A stretch of DNA of 64,000 nucleotides from Sipunculus nudus (Eukaryota; Annelida; Sipuncula; Golfingiida; Sipunculidae). The DNA is taken from the NCBI GenBank assembly GCA_026874595.1, contig CM049306.1, positions 39,742,019 to 39,806,018 on the forward strand, in the 5' to 3' direction. The notes beneath the pieces were generated by a model that worked only from the letters and a program-made list of their open reading frames with translations, was not told where the DNA came from and did not search any database. A program made the translations under genes and the position numbers. Below, piece after piece: positions 1 to 12,763 of this stretch (the first letter of the stretch is position 1; the number at the start of each line of letters is the position of its first letter).

Positions 1-44
1 TCACTAATTCGGCCGGAGGCCGTTGGATTTTCTTCATTCCTCCA

Positions 45-367
45 ATGTTCTTAGACATACTACCACGGAATCAGGTTAAACGATCCAATAAAAAACGGTT
101 ACACCGATTTATCACTTGTTATATGACAAGGCAGCAGCTCAGCCAAAACCTTTCGACGCCGGCCATTCCAAATTCGTCACGTAAGGTCATGCCACTGCGC
201 ATCACTTGCCTGTCAACGAAAGCCACTTCCGCCACCGTTTGGAATGGACAACGTCGAAATTCAGACATCACTAAAAAAAGGTTATTCAGGCAGCTTGTAT
301 TAGTGGTTGAAAACAATGGAAATAGGATGGGTATGATTCTGTAACTCCCGTAGTATTGAAAAATCAT
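45..367. other. Overlapping open frames, unrecognised
   Basis: Both strands are open here: a 99-codon frame on + from 45 and an 82-codon frame on minus ending at 119. The stretch is richer in GC than its surroundings. I recognise no domain in either frame. It could be the eroded remains of a mobile-element coding region cut by the window edge, or chance. I do not call a gene. Confidence 0.2.
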
Positions 368-958
368 TTGGATTATGCATAAAAGGAAAATAAAGCAAAT
401 ATAAGCGGGTCGAAAACGTAACTTCCCTTATTATCGCTCGAAAGGTTTTTTGCCCAGTTACCTACCTTGTGTCATAATACAAGAGAGAGCACGGTATTAC
501 CCTTTTATTATTGGGTCGTTTGACCTGATTCCGTCGTAGAATTTTTTAGAACATTTGAGAAATGAAGACTTTATTATAAATAGGGATTCAAGCGCCTGTG
601 GTCAAATTAACCAGAGTTTTGAAACGGGTGTTTTGCAACTATACACATTTAAGCTCACGCACAGATTCGCCCTAGCTGACATGTTTTTTTTCTGTTTGTC
701 AACATTGACGCTTGTTCCGCGTTTGTTAATAGTTTGTATGTACAAAAAAGCTCATACATCGGGAACTAATGACTTTTATATAATTTTTTATATATATTTT
801 ATATACATTGTCTCATAGCAATACCTAACTCATTAATATGTATGCAGAGAAAGCCAAAAATCACTAGGCAGAAGGAAAGCCAGAACGTTCTGCAGAATAG
901 ATAGGTGAATAGCCGGTGTTAAAAGGATTTCGAAGGAAATAGCTTCTTCTGCCTGGGG

Positions 959-1106
959 CCTGGACAGCTGAGCGGTAAAACGCTCGTCCTTCTCCGCTGG
1001 CGACCACAGTACGATCCCAGGTGCTGCCGCAAGAGTGGGTTGAAGTGGCTCGTCCAAGGCGATGGTTCTCTCCGTGCTCTCCGGCTTCCTCCACCTCTCT
1101 CAATCT
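959..1106 (+). mobile_element. tRNA-derived SINE, copy 1
   Basis: A Pol III-type head is visible: an A-box-like segment at 968-981 (gctgagcggtaaaa) and a B-box-like segment at 1009-1019 (gtacgatccca). The downstream body contains the conserved blocks ctcgtccaaggcgatggtt and cctccacctctc. The same order of blocks recurs at 49849-49990, which makes this a dispersed family and not a single tRNA gene. No intact cloverleaf can be drawn, and the overlapping minus-strand open frames are by-products. Confidence 0.7.
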
Positions 1107-1115
1107 TCAACTCTA

Positions 1116-4050
1116 TCAGTATCTTCTATTTTTGCCTTAAATATCTAACTGCATACCGACTCGATCTGTCATACTTTGTTGCTGCTGAGGAAGCAAGTGC
1201 GGGCCGGATTTTCCGGAGGCCTGTGACTGGCTCGAGCGCCGACTTAATTCACTGTCAGTCAGTCAGCTTCCAATGTAACACTAAAATGTCACAAAACAAC
1301 AACCACAAGAGCCCGTGCAGTGTTCAGAGTCTACGAAAATCTAAATTTGTATATTGGAAAGAAATAACGTGTGTTTGTTATAAAAATGTGATACCTAGGA
1401 TTTCATACCAAGGTACAGAGATTTCACATTTCGTTGTTACAACATATTACTGATGGAAAGTAGTTCCCATGTTGTAAAACCATAGATGTATGAGGAAAAT
1501 GTATCTGAATAAACAGTATCGCATCTTCTTAGTATTAAGTCAGGCACAGAGAAATCGAATCTTGGTCATAAGGTGTCAAGTTCTGTATATCATTTTAACC
1601 TTAAAAATTAAAAAAGATTTAGGCATCTGTAAGCAGAAAACCCATAATTATAAACATCGTATTTTTCTTACTAATGTTATAAACTGTAAACCCACAACGA
1701 ACACAGACTAGGGACCATGGGATCGGGGAAAGAGACCTGGACACCGAATGTTTTCACCCGACTGTCATCTAATCCCTTATATCAAAGTTTATAGGCGTAT
1801 TCGATTGGGCGTTTTTTTGGGCACGGTTAGCCCTTGTAGCACATGTTGTATTCGATTTGCATGTTGAAGCGTCTCCGTGAAGCTTTCCGGTTTCATAATT
1901 CATGTGAAATTATCGCGTGACCCAACTCAGGCCTCCCAATAAGCAACTACGCAATAGCGCTGAATGAAGTACACTTAACCGTTTAAGTACCATTCTTTCT
2001 TTATTATTTTATGACGTGAACTTTACGGAAATCGTCGCAATTTAATCATGTATTAAACAAACTTCACCATTCAACACAGCATTTATAAAATTTAAACTTT
2101 CTGGTCAAGATAACCGCCAGGCCCAGGGAACGCTAGCGTGGTCAACAGCACACACAGGCGCGAAACTTTTTTTAAGTGAACGTTCACCACTAATATGTTT
2201 ATATTTGTTTAAAGTCTGTTAAATAAAATGAGATCCTTAATGCTTTTGTAATCTAAAATAAACGATTTTATACACCAATTATACCTTCATACACTTTCAT
2301 TTACCAGAGCTGTAAGTCTGTAACGTTCTATATTTCCGTGCAACACAAAGTCATTCGATTGGCAATTTTCCGTGAAACACTTTTTGGTCACTGTACATTT
2401 GGACGGAGCTTAAATTATCTTTACAAAAAAATTTCCAGTCGAATACTCCTAATGATCCTACAACAGAATCAAACAGTATGGAAATATATATAAAGAAAAT
2501 TTTACACAGAGAGCAAATCCCTATATATGCTCTCTTTGTTTGAAAAGTCACAAGAAGAAATATAAAAACATACATTCCGTTCATCTTGAAAAAACCCTTT
2601 TTCTTGAAATCGATGGTTTTGCACTCGAGGGACATAAGTAAAGGACCACCCATAAACATGTTTTTAACCCAAATATGGATAAAGAAATAAAGTCGTCAAC
2701 CCCTACAAGCCTCATCTTCCTAATGTAGGAGGATCAAATACAGAATAATACTGATGCACCTCTAGCTATAGCAACATCCAAAAGGAGCCCAGTTTGGCTT
2801 TGAAATAGAGTAACTGCTTCAGCCACACGGCTTGGCGTATTGATTTTGGCGGTACCTTACGTAGAAAACAAATGGGAAAATGTGATTTCTTGACATGAGT
2901 GATATCAGTTCTATTTGATCCGCCCCCTTTAAAATCCCACTAGAACAAAATTGTCCATAACAGAAGCGCGAGCACATTAGAAGGGATGCAGCAATACGTT
3001 ACATTATAGAATATTTAAGTCAGCTCAACACGGCTTGTTGTATATATGTATCCCTTGGTATTTGAGGTTTGTAGTGAAACATTCATGAAGTACTTGTAAA
3101 CATTTCAGGACAGGAAGATTAAGTAACCCAGCAGACTCAACAAGCTTCCCTTGGACAAACGCTTCAAACAATGCTTGTCGTGAGTGGTCCCCCTGAGAAC
3201 TAATCTCTGCAGGAAGCCATAACGTTTAGCAACACTAGCGTGCCTTGTTTCAATATGACCCTCGGTTTGTACAGTGTTCTCCTGGCCCTGGCTGCCCAAC
3301 GCAATTTACATCACCAAAGTAGGACCTGAAAAATTTGGGCTCATACTACCAATAAGGACATTTCGTGTATGGAAATTCTACTAATATTAAACACTTTACT
3401 CATCCAACATACAGGTGTTCTCTTCTGGGTCTTCTTAACAAATGCTGAATTTGCTCTTAAGACAATATGGATTCATCTAGCGATATTTAGACGCTGCTTT
3501 TTCATAGTGCAGGAAAGGTCTCAAATGGAGCATTAAACGAAAATTAAAAAAAAAAATATAACGACTTGAGGCTTTTTATTCTAATCTATTTTATTGTGCA
3601 GAATGGTTCCAACTCAATGGGTAAAATAAGTTCAGTTAGGGGAGTAAAATTTATATAAAAACATGCATATATTTAGAATATTTTATTGCCTGCAGGGCAC
3701 TAGATATTTCAAAGAAAATTTTATTAATATCATGAAGCTATGCTATTTATGTAGAAGTCTTACTGCTGCATGGTTTACAGGGAGAATTTACAGCATCTAA
3801 TATCGTTGTCTCAATACAAAAATTTATCTTTGCCATTATCTTTATTAGGATAAATTTATAAAAAACTTTCGGAATGATTCTTCTCATTATGTTTATCATA
3901 CCGGACAAGAACGAAATTTGTATACCTTTTTCTCTTTACTGATGCTGCAAGCTTGGTAATTTCATATTTACGTTCAATAATAGATTAGTTGCATCACATT
4001 CCTGCAGCCGTCGGTATCAGATAACGAAGAGTCTAACACAAAGACACGTA
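1116..4050. other. No gene seen
   Basis: AT-rich single-copy-looking DNA. The open frames here (for example 1490-1711 and 2351-2659) are short, low in complexity, lack a supported splice context and have no recognisable domain. I see no RNA gene. Confidence 0.5.
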
Positions 4051-4052
4051 TT

Positions 4053-4209
4053 ATAGAAAATATAAAAGACAATGGTTGTTCCTTTAGATCTTCCAAAATA
4101 ACCCATTGTTGATCCGTGATGACGATGTGCAATAAGAATTCAAAGAGAATACATTGGGTTATTTTGTAAGGTCCAAAAGGAAACAACTATGTCTTTTATA
4201 TATTTCTTT
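4053..4209. repeat. Foldback (imperfect inverted repeat)
   Basis: The segment 4053-4112 is the approximate reverse complement of 4152-4209. The shared core is gggttatttt, then an aaggaacaa-type block, then gtcttttatat, with roughly 80 percent identity by eye. The loop is about 40 bases. The similarity fades gradually outward. It could be a decayed MITE or a local inverted duplication. The minus-strand open frames at 3974-4186 and 4159-4383 share their related sequence because of this repeat. Confidence 0.55.
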
Positions 4210-4389
4210 AATACGAGTCTGCAACAAGTAGTCCCGGCGATCCCATTGATTCCCAACTAGAAGAAGTTGGTTTTGAGTGGAAACGACCTCTGGTGGAAGT
4301 GTTAATGTTCCTGTGAACATGAACTCGCCAGTCGCGGTTTCCGGTGGGTCACATGAGATGTCCGTGAAAGGAACTTTTAACAAAGAGAA

Positions 4390-4950
4390 CAGTTTAAAAC
4401 TTAACCTCGCTCTCGTAAATTAACGCCACACGGAAATGGCAAATGTAGGTTAAGTGCAGTGGCTAAGAAATCAAAGCACAAGAGGCGGTGATGTTGTGAA
4501 AAGATGAAAAGAGTAGGAAATCTAAAGCGTGCTTTTTGGCTGGTGACAGACCAGCTTGTTTTCATAAGGTTCGACATAAACCAGAAGGATTAAACCTGAC
4601 ATGATACAGCTCGCGAAACGTAAATGACAGACGGTTACCTCTACATTTAAAAAAATCAAAACTTTCAAAACTATATTTATATATATATATGGACGCACCT
4701 CACAATTACCTTGATCAAATATATAACTAAAACCCTTGTAAGCCTTCGCATGTTGCCAATTTTATATGTATTTTTTGTTTGTCCGGTAATAGCCAAGATA
4801 TCATAGATCAGAAAAGACAGCATGTATTATTATATAAAATGTGTAAGTTGTTTTCATTTTTTTTTAATGTTATTCCTTATGTTTGTGTATCCAGTGTTTG
4901 CACATCGTTTTATATATATTCGGATGAACCAGTTAATACTGTATATTAAA
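4390..4950. other. No gene seen
   Basis: AT-rich DNA with a short (TA) run near 4679. No supported coding or RNA feature. Confidence 0.5.
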
Positions 4951-4952
4951 AC

Positions 4953-4955
<3 letters not shown>

Positions 4956-4991
<36 letters not shown>
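4956..4991. repeat. (TA)n microsatellite
   Basis: Uninterrupted alternating TA of about 35 bases. It gives a false Tyr-Ile repeat at the end of the open frame 4822-5019. Confidence 0.95.
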
Positions 4992-4994
<3 letters not shown>

Positions 4995-4999
4995 CCTTC

Positions 5000-5900
5000 A
5001 ATTTGAAATAATAAATTAATTAAATATTAACTATTTAAAATTGGCATATAGCAAAATTTTCGCATGTAAAGGATTCTGGTCCTGTGCAAGTCGTGTATCG
5101 ATCAGTGAAGGAAGCGCTTGAACGCTTATAGACAAATCAATTATAAACCAATACAGATACATAGAGAGCCATGCAGAAATAATTTCATTACTTGCTCTGA
5201 CACCATGACAGACGTCACTGGCGTTTCTTTTGAGCTAAAACGTGTCCCTTTTAGTGTTTTGCCAATAACGGGCGCTGTTCCGCAATTAGTAGGAGTTCCC
5301 CTAGGTTACTCAGCTATGCATGGCCCATAATAAAACAGTCAACTGCCAAGAACATTGAGCATAAAAATATTATTAACTGCTGATTAAGTAATACTCTGCC
5401 CAAAGGTGTTTTTATTCTATTACACCGTACCAAACGATACGCTGGGATCCTGAGGAGATTCAGGATGTCATGGCAACGGCCGTGATATGCCGCTAAGTTT
5501 GCACTATTAAACAATTAGGAATGGCTGATGAAACTTGTTTAGTTAACTTTTAACTTCATCAAAACATAAATCAATCATGTGTTTCATCCTTAGCAGCATA
5601 TTTGGTGTTTACATACATTTTCATCAACTGGTTCCTTTTAAACGTGATGCGAACAAAGCGCCATATATTAAGAGAATTATCCTGGGAAATAAATAATTTG
5701 TGGGACTGCTGGATGCCATCTACTCAGCGTAATGGAAACTTCACCATTGCAGCTATTTGGCTGTTTCCCTCGGTTCTGTGCAAGTCAATATATAAATATA
5801 TATAGTCAACCTGACTAAAAGACCACCTGTTTAATATGACTACCTGTCAATCAACACCACGTTTGAGTGAACCCAAAACATTCACTTTGTTCATAACCCA
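5000..5900. other. No gene seen
   Basis: Three short open frames (5118-5330, 5314-5514, 5602-5805) lie here without splice or domain support. I see nothing else. Confidence 0.45.
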
Positions 5901-5905
5901 CTTGT

Positions 5906-5908
<3 letters not shown>

Positions 5909-5963
<55 letters not shown>
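5909..5963. repeat. (TA)n microsatellite
   Basis: Pure TA alternation of about 54 bases. Confidence 0.95.
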
Positions 5964-5967
<4 letters not shown>

Positions 5968-5969
5968 TT

Positions 5970-6860
5970 TGAGACCCTGTAAAGGTACATATTTAAGCAT
6001 TAAGGATAGGAAATTAAATTCCCCAAGTGAATAAAATAGTAGCGATTGCTTTCCTTAGAGTGATATATGTATATGGTCTGGATATATATATGGTAACTGG
6101 GCAGGTGTTTATTAGCCAATAAGATAAATTCTTAAAAGTACAGTCATGTTACATCGACCCATTATGGACAGCGAATTGACGGAAGAACAACTAACATGTA
6201 TTTCCTTTGGTGATAATTTCCCCGTAATTATTGCACAGGACCGCCAGCTGAGCGCCTCTAGAGGGTCTGTCGCCGAAGCGCTTTGCGTCCCTGGGAAACC
6301 GCTCTTCTAATATCCAGTCCCGGTGTCCTGTTTTATGAAAATTACCTTCCCGCTGGAGTTGCATCGTTCTGTTGTGGCATATGTCCGGCTAAGCGGATGA
6401 GGTTCGCGCACAGAGAGCCCGTTTATTCCGTGTTATCGATTTGATCTTGGTAATAAACCTTCCCCTTCATCAACACTCCCTCGCCTACTCGCTGATCGGA
6501 GCCCAACTCGGCAAGAAATATTTACTGCACCACTAGCCTGGTTATTTTGACACCGTATTCATAACACGGATGTTCTTTTCTTGCCACATTGGACTCTCTT
6601 CTTCTCAGCAAATATTGATCTAGTATTATCTACCTTGTTTGCATAACAGCCGCCTTACAGCTCTTTGTTAAGAGACTTTCTGTCATTATTACCTTTTATC
6701 TGTTATATGACATTTATCAAAGCTTTATATTATTGCCATGTACAGTCCAGTGCCGCACGCACATGCAGCTTTGACATGGTCTTCCAGAGTCGTCGTCATT
6801 TTCTCATGATAATATAGAGGTATACTTTTTCTATTGTCACGAACCAGAGACTTCGTATTT
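5970..6860. other. No gene seen
   Basis: The part at 6235-6500 is noticeably richer in GC and CpG (gaccgccagctgagcg, tgtcgccgaagcg). It has no long open frame and no convincing exon. It could be an eroded repeat or a regulatory island. Confidence 0.4.
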
Positions 6861-6875
6861 TAAAAGTATATATAT

Positions 6876-7637
6876 CAGGGTTTGGGCCAGGTACAAGTGG
6901 AAGTACCTAGGTACAGGTACAGGTACATTTATTTGAGGATCAAGTACTTCAAAGACGTTTTTACGGCATAAATTCACGTATATGCAAGTTAACATGCCTT
7001 TTTTTCTGTCAAACACTACCGAAGTCATTTACTAAAGTATATTTTTTTTAGAACATATTAACTGTATGGCACCATACGTTCACAAAAATTATATGTAAGT
7101 GTATTAGAAGTCCATTGAGTGCACCAAGTAGTGTATGACACCATACATTCACAAACATGAAATGCAAGTCTAAAGAAAGTCCTTTAAGTATACCAAGTAC
7201 AGTAAGACAGGGATTATTCTGAAACCATACTTCACAAACAGGATATTTGTGTACTAAATGTTCATTAAGTGCACGAAGTATAGTATAATCAAATGATTTG
7301 ATTAATAAGTGGTTACAGCTGATTTCACACTTGTGACCATTCTGGAGGTGTGACAACAATTCAATTCATGAGCAGTTTATCACACTAATGGTTTGCTGAT
7401 TATTTTACACTACAGGTAACCAAATTTAATACTCAAAGAGAAAAAAAACTAAAAACAATGAAAATATGAAAATGTACCTGGAGTACCTTGTACCAGGTAC
7501 AGGTACTTTAGTTCCAGGTACAGGTACAAGGTACTTCCTACTCATGACTGGCAAGTACAGGTACAGGTACAGGTACTCTGAAATGTGTACCTAGGTACAG
7601 GTACAGGTACAGGTACAAGTACCTGGCCCCAACCCTG
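6876..7637. mobile_element. Non-autonomous hAT-like element with GGTACA blocks
   Basis: The ends are inverted repeats: the left end starts CAGGGTTTGGGCCAGGTAC at 6876 and the right end is its near-perfect reverse complement finishing at 7637 (gtacctggccccaaccctg). The flanks are ATATATAT (6868-6875) and ATATATAC (7638-7645), an 8-base duplication with one difference, although the AT-rich context weakens that test. Just inside both ends lie tandem GGTACA/GTACCT blocks (about 6891-6927 and 7475-7625). The middle (about 7060-7290) holds three or more degenerate units of about 75 bases with the shared motif ccatacattcacaaa. No transposase is present, so it would depend on one encoded elsewhere. 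Confidence 0.7.
7060..7290. repeat. Degenerate ~75-base tandem repeat inside the element
   Basis: Recurrent order of motifs: ccatac.ttcacaaa, then atgcaagt or its variants, then gtgcaccaagta. About three copies are visible, all inside the 6876-7637 element. Confidence 0.55.
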
Positions 7638-7749
7638 ATATATACATGTGTGTATTTAAAAATAACATTTAAATCATAGGGTGCGAATACAGATCTCGTT
7701 GAGAACATATAATACATAATATTATTTATATATACAATATATTCATTTA

Positions 7750-7789
<40 letters not shown>
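7750..7789. repeat. (AT)n microsatellite
   Basis: Alternating AT of about 40 bases. Confidence 0.95.
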
Positions 7790-7791
<2 letters not shown>

Positions 7792-7799
7792 TCTCATTC

Positions 7800-9240
7800 A
7801 GATATTTTTCGTTTTTAAAATGCAAGCCCCTCGGTGTCTCGGCCTGAGCAATACTCAATACTGAGCGATAATTAAATAGACAGCAAAGTAATAATAGTTT
7901 GACCTCATGACCATCATCTCCAATTATCTTTTGTATACTCTTATTACATTTGATTATAAGACATATTAAAACTATTGGTACATTAACCGTTATAAAAAAT
8001 AACCTCTAAACCTGCTCCTCTTGTTTTTATCATAATATTGCTCAAATGATAGATTATCTTGTTTTCTTGTGTAATATGTGTCAGCTTAGAATAATCAGCT
8101 GAAAATGATAACGCCAACGTCAACGCAGGATTAGGCCTAGCTCACAGTTAATGAAATATAATGCTTCTTGTAAATCTGAAACCACCGGCACTCGCAATCG
8201 AATGTTTGCAATAAGACTGGTAAGAAATCAAACGGCCACAGGGATAACGTGATGAATTGTCGTGATTTTCTCTTATATTTGTCATTTGAAGCCGATCATG
8301 AAGAATGAGGGCTATCCAAGTAGACTGGACTGGAATTACATTCATTTCATAATTAAACAGTATTATGAAAACTTAACATCGTTCGGTAGGTACCTGAATC
8401 GGCTTTTCGTGTGAAAAATATTGGGTAATGTTAAAAAAAAATATATGATAGCTTCGAGTGAAACATTTTTATTGTCACATACGGACTTCGGAAAAAAATT
8501 GATGGAAAATTATATTTTTATCCAAAGTTGTTTTCTAGCTGTATCAAGTCTGTCGATCCAAGCATGCAGACCTAATAATACATTTTGAATTAAAGGTATT
8601 TTTGTATTTCGTTCATTTGAAAAAATAACATGGTGTTTTATATCACAAATTCACTTGAAATACCTAAAGGAAAAGGCTAAAAACATGAAATGCCATATAT
8701 TGTTAACATGATCACAAGTCATCATTATGCATTATGGTACTTTGGGTTTTTTCTCTGCATTTTGTTAGTAAAATTATGTTTTGAAAATAAGAGCAAGGGC
8801 AAATAAAATCACTCGTTTACATTTTAATTTTTGTAGTAGATGTTCCATTAAATATAATATTGATTCTGATTACTTATAGTCTATTGAACGAGTACTTAGA
8901 TCCCCATATGATATGGATGTTTTGTTATCATTCAGCCTTCTAGATTTCAGGTTTTAAATGTATGGCGCTTGGAATAATCTTACATTCACAACTTGTAGTT
9001 ATCTATCAACCAATTTACCAATATATCAATATGTCTGTCTATGTGTCTATGTACCACCCTTACTAGTCATAGTTCTTCTCAAATACAAGTTTCAGAAAAC
9101 GATTTCCATCAACCATTTCGTGCAAAACAATGATCACTCCATTGGAGATCTTTACAGAAAATAAAGTTGCAATTCACAGAAATCAGTGACAAATATTTCA
9201 GTTTTAACAGAAATCTCCTTAAGTGACAGGAGTGGTTAAC
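7800..9240. other. No gene seen
   Basis: AT-rich DNA. The open frames 8148-8345 and 8958-9164 are short, with no domain or splice support. Confidence 0.45.
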
Positions 9241-9247
9241 TTATTTT

Positions 9248-10330
9248 TTGTGGAGCCCTTCTATGTGGCCGTCCCAGGTCCACTGCCTTTACAGTTTCTC
9301 GCGCCTTTTTCTCATGTCGAAATTGATCGTCTGCTGTAGTTTGCTTCACGCCGTGGCCAGGCGACGATCCATCGGGTATCGTTCTATTGCCAAGGGATTA
9401 TTTAAGAGATATCTAAGTGCCAGGGGCTGTAGATTGGTGGTCAGAGAAAGCTATTCGGGACAGGCCGGTGTCTCTATAAATCGTCTCATATATTGATTAC
9501 TAGATATTTCACTTTTATGGCCTTTCATGAATCATAATGCCTGGAAAAGATCTTGGAGCACCTTCGCTACATGCCCCCTGCAGACCAGCTTAATTGGTGG
9601 GTGCTGGCCAAAGTTCCCCTCTGTTCAACCCACTTAAAAGGGCGTAAGTGTTATGATGTTACCCCTATTGGCGCCAAAAATGGAAGATAAGCCTCCCAAA
9701 CCTACTTAACGATGGTCATGCAAACTGTTTGCTTCAGCAGATCACATGATGGCAGTAGAGGCAGAAAAAAACTCCCTGTAAATCTCTCGCTTCAACGAGC
9801 CAGTGGCCGACCACATCAAGACACATTAAACGAACTGCGTCACTGAACCCCTGTAGAACGTGCCGCTCAGTAGTCAGGAATCTTGGCTTGGCATTCAAAA
9901 CATCCTCAGATTTCCCGACCCACAGATAATGCCGGCGATAAAACACCAAAAGGCCATCGAACAATACGTGTGGACCTCAACTTTCTGGTGGCTTTCTGTC
10001 TGGCTCTCACAAGGGAAATCATCCGAGAGCACCAACCCGGACACAACTGCCGCCAGGTCCCATCATTTGAAGTTTGACCTTTACCGTCTTTGCGGTAAAT
10101 GTCACCGAGCTATTTTCAAGAACCTCCTCTATTACAAGGAAAAATCTCTCAATCGTTCTTGGCCTGATAGATTTGGTTTTCGATTCTTCCTCGTAATGCA
10201 CACAGAGTGAGCAACCCAATATTGTATGCCATAATGGCTTTGAGCGAATGCCAAGCACTGTGGTCTGGCTACGAAGCGCCATCTCCCGATAGATATCCAA
10301 ACCAGAAAACTTCATCTAATACCTGGAAGA
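9248..10330. other. GC-richer block with overlapping open frames, possible decayed element
   Basis: The composition here is richer in GC and CpG than the flanks. Both strands carry overlapping frames: + strand 9248-9496, 9860-10210 (116 codons) and 9883-10077; minus strand 9734-9964 and 10019-10315 (98 codons). The minus frame at 10019-10315 has the most protein-like composition, and a frameshift near 10019 would extend it. On the minus strand an acceptor-like ttccag sits just upstream of its Met. I recognise no family. It may be an eroded transposon coding region or an exon of an unknown gene. Stops and frame changes argue against an intact gene. Confidence 0.25.
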
Positions 10331-10453
10331 CGGTTTTCTCAGTGTGAATAATTTACCTCTGAACTGAATAATTTGGCTCAGTTATTATATCTGTTGAGAT
10401 CAACGTGCATATTTTTTACATTATGAGTGAAAATTAAGGATTAAATCCTACTC

Positions 10454-10680
10454 CATAGGCGGATCCAGGATTGAGGAAAAGGTGGGCTCCGACCCAGGAG
10501 GACTAATGATAAAACCTAAAAAAAATCACCAGGTCCCGAAATGGGGGGGGGGGGGGTCCAGATCGCAAACTTTTATCTGAAACCCTCTAAAAAGGTTGCT
10601 GTGGCTAAAAAAAAAAGGGGGGGGGGGGGTAGTCCGGAAACCCCCAGCCCCCCCCCCCCCCCCCCCCGGATCCGCTTCTG
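10454..10680. mobile_element. Short hAT-like MITE with GGCGGATCC ends
   Basis: The left end reads cataGGCGGATCCAGG at 10454 and the right end reads GGATCCGCTTCTG, finishing at 10680. The pentamer TACTC lies immediately outside both ends (10449-10453 and 10681-10685), a partial target duplication. The interior carries runs of G, A and C (10543-10556, 10610-10630, 10651-10667). The copy at 33323-33535 shares the interior blocks ctaaaaaagattgttg.ggct and the left end, so this is a family. It has no coding capacity. Confidence 0.65.
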
Positions 10681-10689
10681 TACTCAGGG

Positions 10690-11020
10690 ATATACATGAT
10701 GTTTAAGTTCAGGTCTTATAAAACTCGTGGTATCATACCGAAACTTTGATGACAATAAGTTAGGAAATTTCTATATAATAGAAAATGTCTCAACATTTCT
10801 CATCTCTCAGCTTAAACTATCATTCATTTTGCCATCAAGAATTTAATTAAATGTTTATGCAGGGTCTATGGTTATATTCTTGGCACGTAATGTCCTATCG
10901 TCAAATACCTTGGTACTATTTAGCTTTACAAACTTAATTAAAATAAAATAAAGCCCAAATGATATATACATTCAGAATCTTCATAATCTTCTGAATATCG
11001 TCTTTTAGATCTGCTATATA
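10690..11020. other. No gene seen
   Basis: AT-rich DNA with no supported feature. Confidence 0.5.
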
Positions 11021-11022
11021 TT

Positions 11023-11026
<4 letters not shown>

Positions 11027-11082
<56 letters not shown>
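11027..11082. repeat. (AT)n microsatellite
   Basis: Pure AT alternation of about 55 bases. Confidence 0.95.
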
Positions 11083-11085
<3 letters not shown>

Positions 11086-11089
11086 GTTT

Positions 11090-12140
11090 CTGTTAGTAGT
11101 TTAAAGATTTACATCATAAAGCAATAATTTCATTTTACTTTAATACGCGATTTAGCTAACATTTTGCAATTAGCGTATTTCATCAATAGCATCATCTTAA
11201 TATACATACAAATATACCTCAAGGGTTTCGATTGTATATTTATATTCTTCCTTTCTTCTTAAATTTTAACTTATTGATTATTTTTTTTTAATTTGGACAA
11301 ATTAACAAATGATAATAAGAATGACCTTCCATAATAAAGTAAGATATCGAAAAGAGAAAAATAACACGTGCTAGATTACATGATTTAAAACGTATGTGAA
11401 AAATGGAAAACATTATTCCTTGATGGTGAGAAAATCACTCTGAAGATATGGTGTCAATGACTGAAATACTGTTTGAGAAAATGACCAACATCTATTTTGA
11501 AAGAGTAATTTATCCTGATTGGCTAACTGGAATGTGAATGCTGGTTTTCAAATGGATAAAAAGAAACTAAAAATGGCAAAAATAAGATAAGAAGCTAATG
11601 ATCCCAGGGCCTATCCTTAGCATGTCACATTTTTAAACTGGCTGCAGCAATAATTGTCGATAAAATGGCCTGTCATATCATGATCAGCAATGCTTAAGCT
11701 GTAAAAACCTGTTAAACTGCAGTTTACAGTCCCAGTCATGTCCAACCTACATTTGCCAGTCAAAATGCTAATTCCGAACGTGTTGTTTCTGTGGGGACAT
11801 ATATGGTTTAGTATACTCCCAGCTTGAGGCTGACAAGTCGGTTAAAATACCAATATAACTTAATGATGATGATTTACTTTGTTGACCACACATATATATG
11901 CCATGGTGGATGATACAGTGGCCTATATAGCTGTTCACAACGTTTTGTTACGATTTTTGAGCGATAATTAAAGTTCATTCGGATTCGAAATAAGTTCTGT
12001 TTAACCTTGATGGTGAGTAACGCTTTTTTACACATTAAGCTTGTGTATGGTTTAAGATTTGCGATGCCAGGTCTATATCTTGAAGGAAATTAATACATTT
12101 GATTCCTGATGAGAGTTTCTCTCTTGGCTACAACAAATTT
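11090..12140. other. No gene seen
   Basis: AT-rich DNA without a credible open frame or repeat. Confidence 0.45.
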
Positions 12141-12180
12141 CGAGGCCTAAAAAACCTGCCTGGAGCTAAAAAAAATTATA

Positions 12181-12555
12181 TTGTTTGCCATTGCAAAATA
12201 CTTCACTAATGCTTTTGCCGTGCTGCGACCATGTTCACCTTGTAGGAATGAAAGTGTCTCACCACCCTTCCGCCAGGTGTCGGTTCTACTCGAAACAAAC
12301 CTCTTCCTGACAGGCACTGTGGGCGGGAGGGACAACTTGTCTCAACTGTCAAACTTCAAAATCAAAATTTGTTACATTTCAAGGAAACATCTTCTTAAAA
12401 AAATATTTATTCAGTGTCCTCACCACGAAAATACCCATGGGTATGTAATATGCCTTGAAACAACAGTGATCCAACATATCATTAAGGATTACATTACGCT
12501 TCACTACATTTTAGCTACGGCATTGGGTTATGTAGCAGCCGTGATGCATAGTTAA
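12181..12555 (+). other. Open frame upstream of the membrane-protein exons, unresolved
   Basis: A 124-codon open frame. Its first part (about 12225-12360) is richer in GC and follows a possible acceptor at 12242-12244 (ttgtag). No good donor follows, and the later part looks like ordinary AT-rich DNA. It could hold an upstream exon of the gene that continues at 12764, but the phase cannot be fixed. The minus-strand frame 12147-12335 overlaps it. I recognise no domain. Confidence 0.15.
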
Positions 12556-12763
12556 GGCCAAATTGAGACGCCTAGTGTGGTGTCTCCCTGAGCAAACGGA
12601 TGATGAAAATAAATTTTGTAGGGCACCGCTTGATGACTTTATACCACGATGGACTGGAACTATATTTTTGTGTGTATATGTGTGTATTTTTATATTTTAT
12701 TTTGGTCTATTAAATACATTGATGTTCTGGCCTGTCACTGACACTCTGTCTATTACTTTTCAG

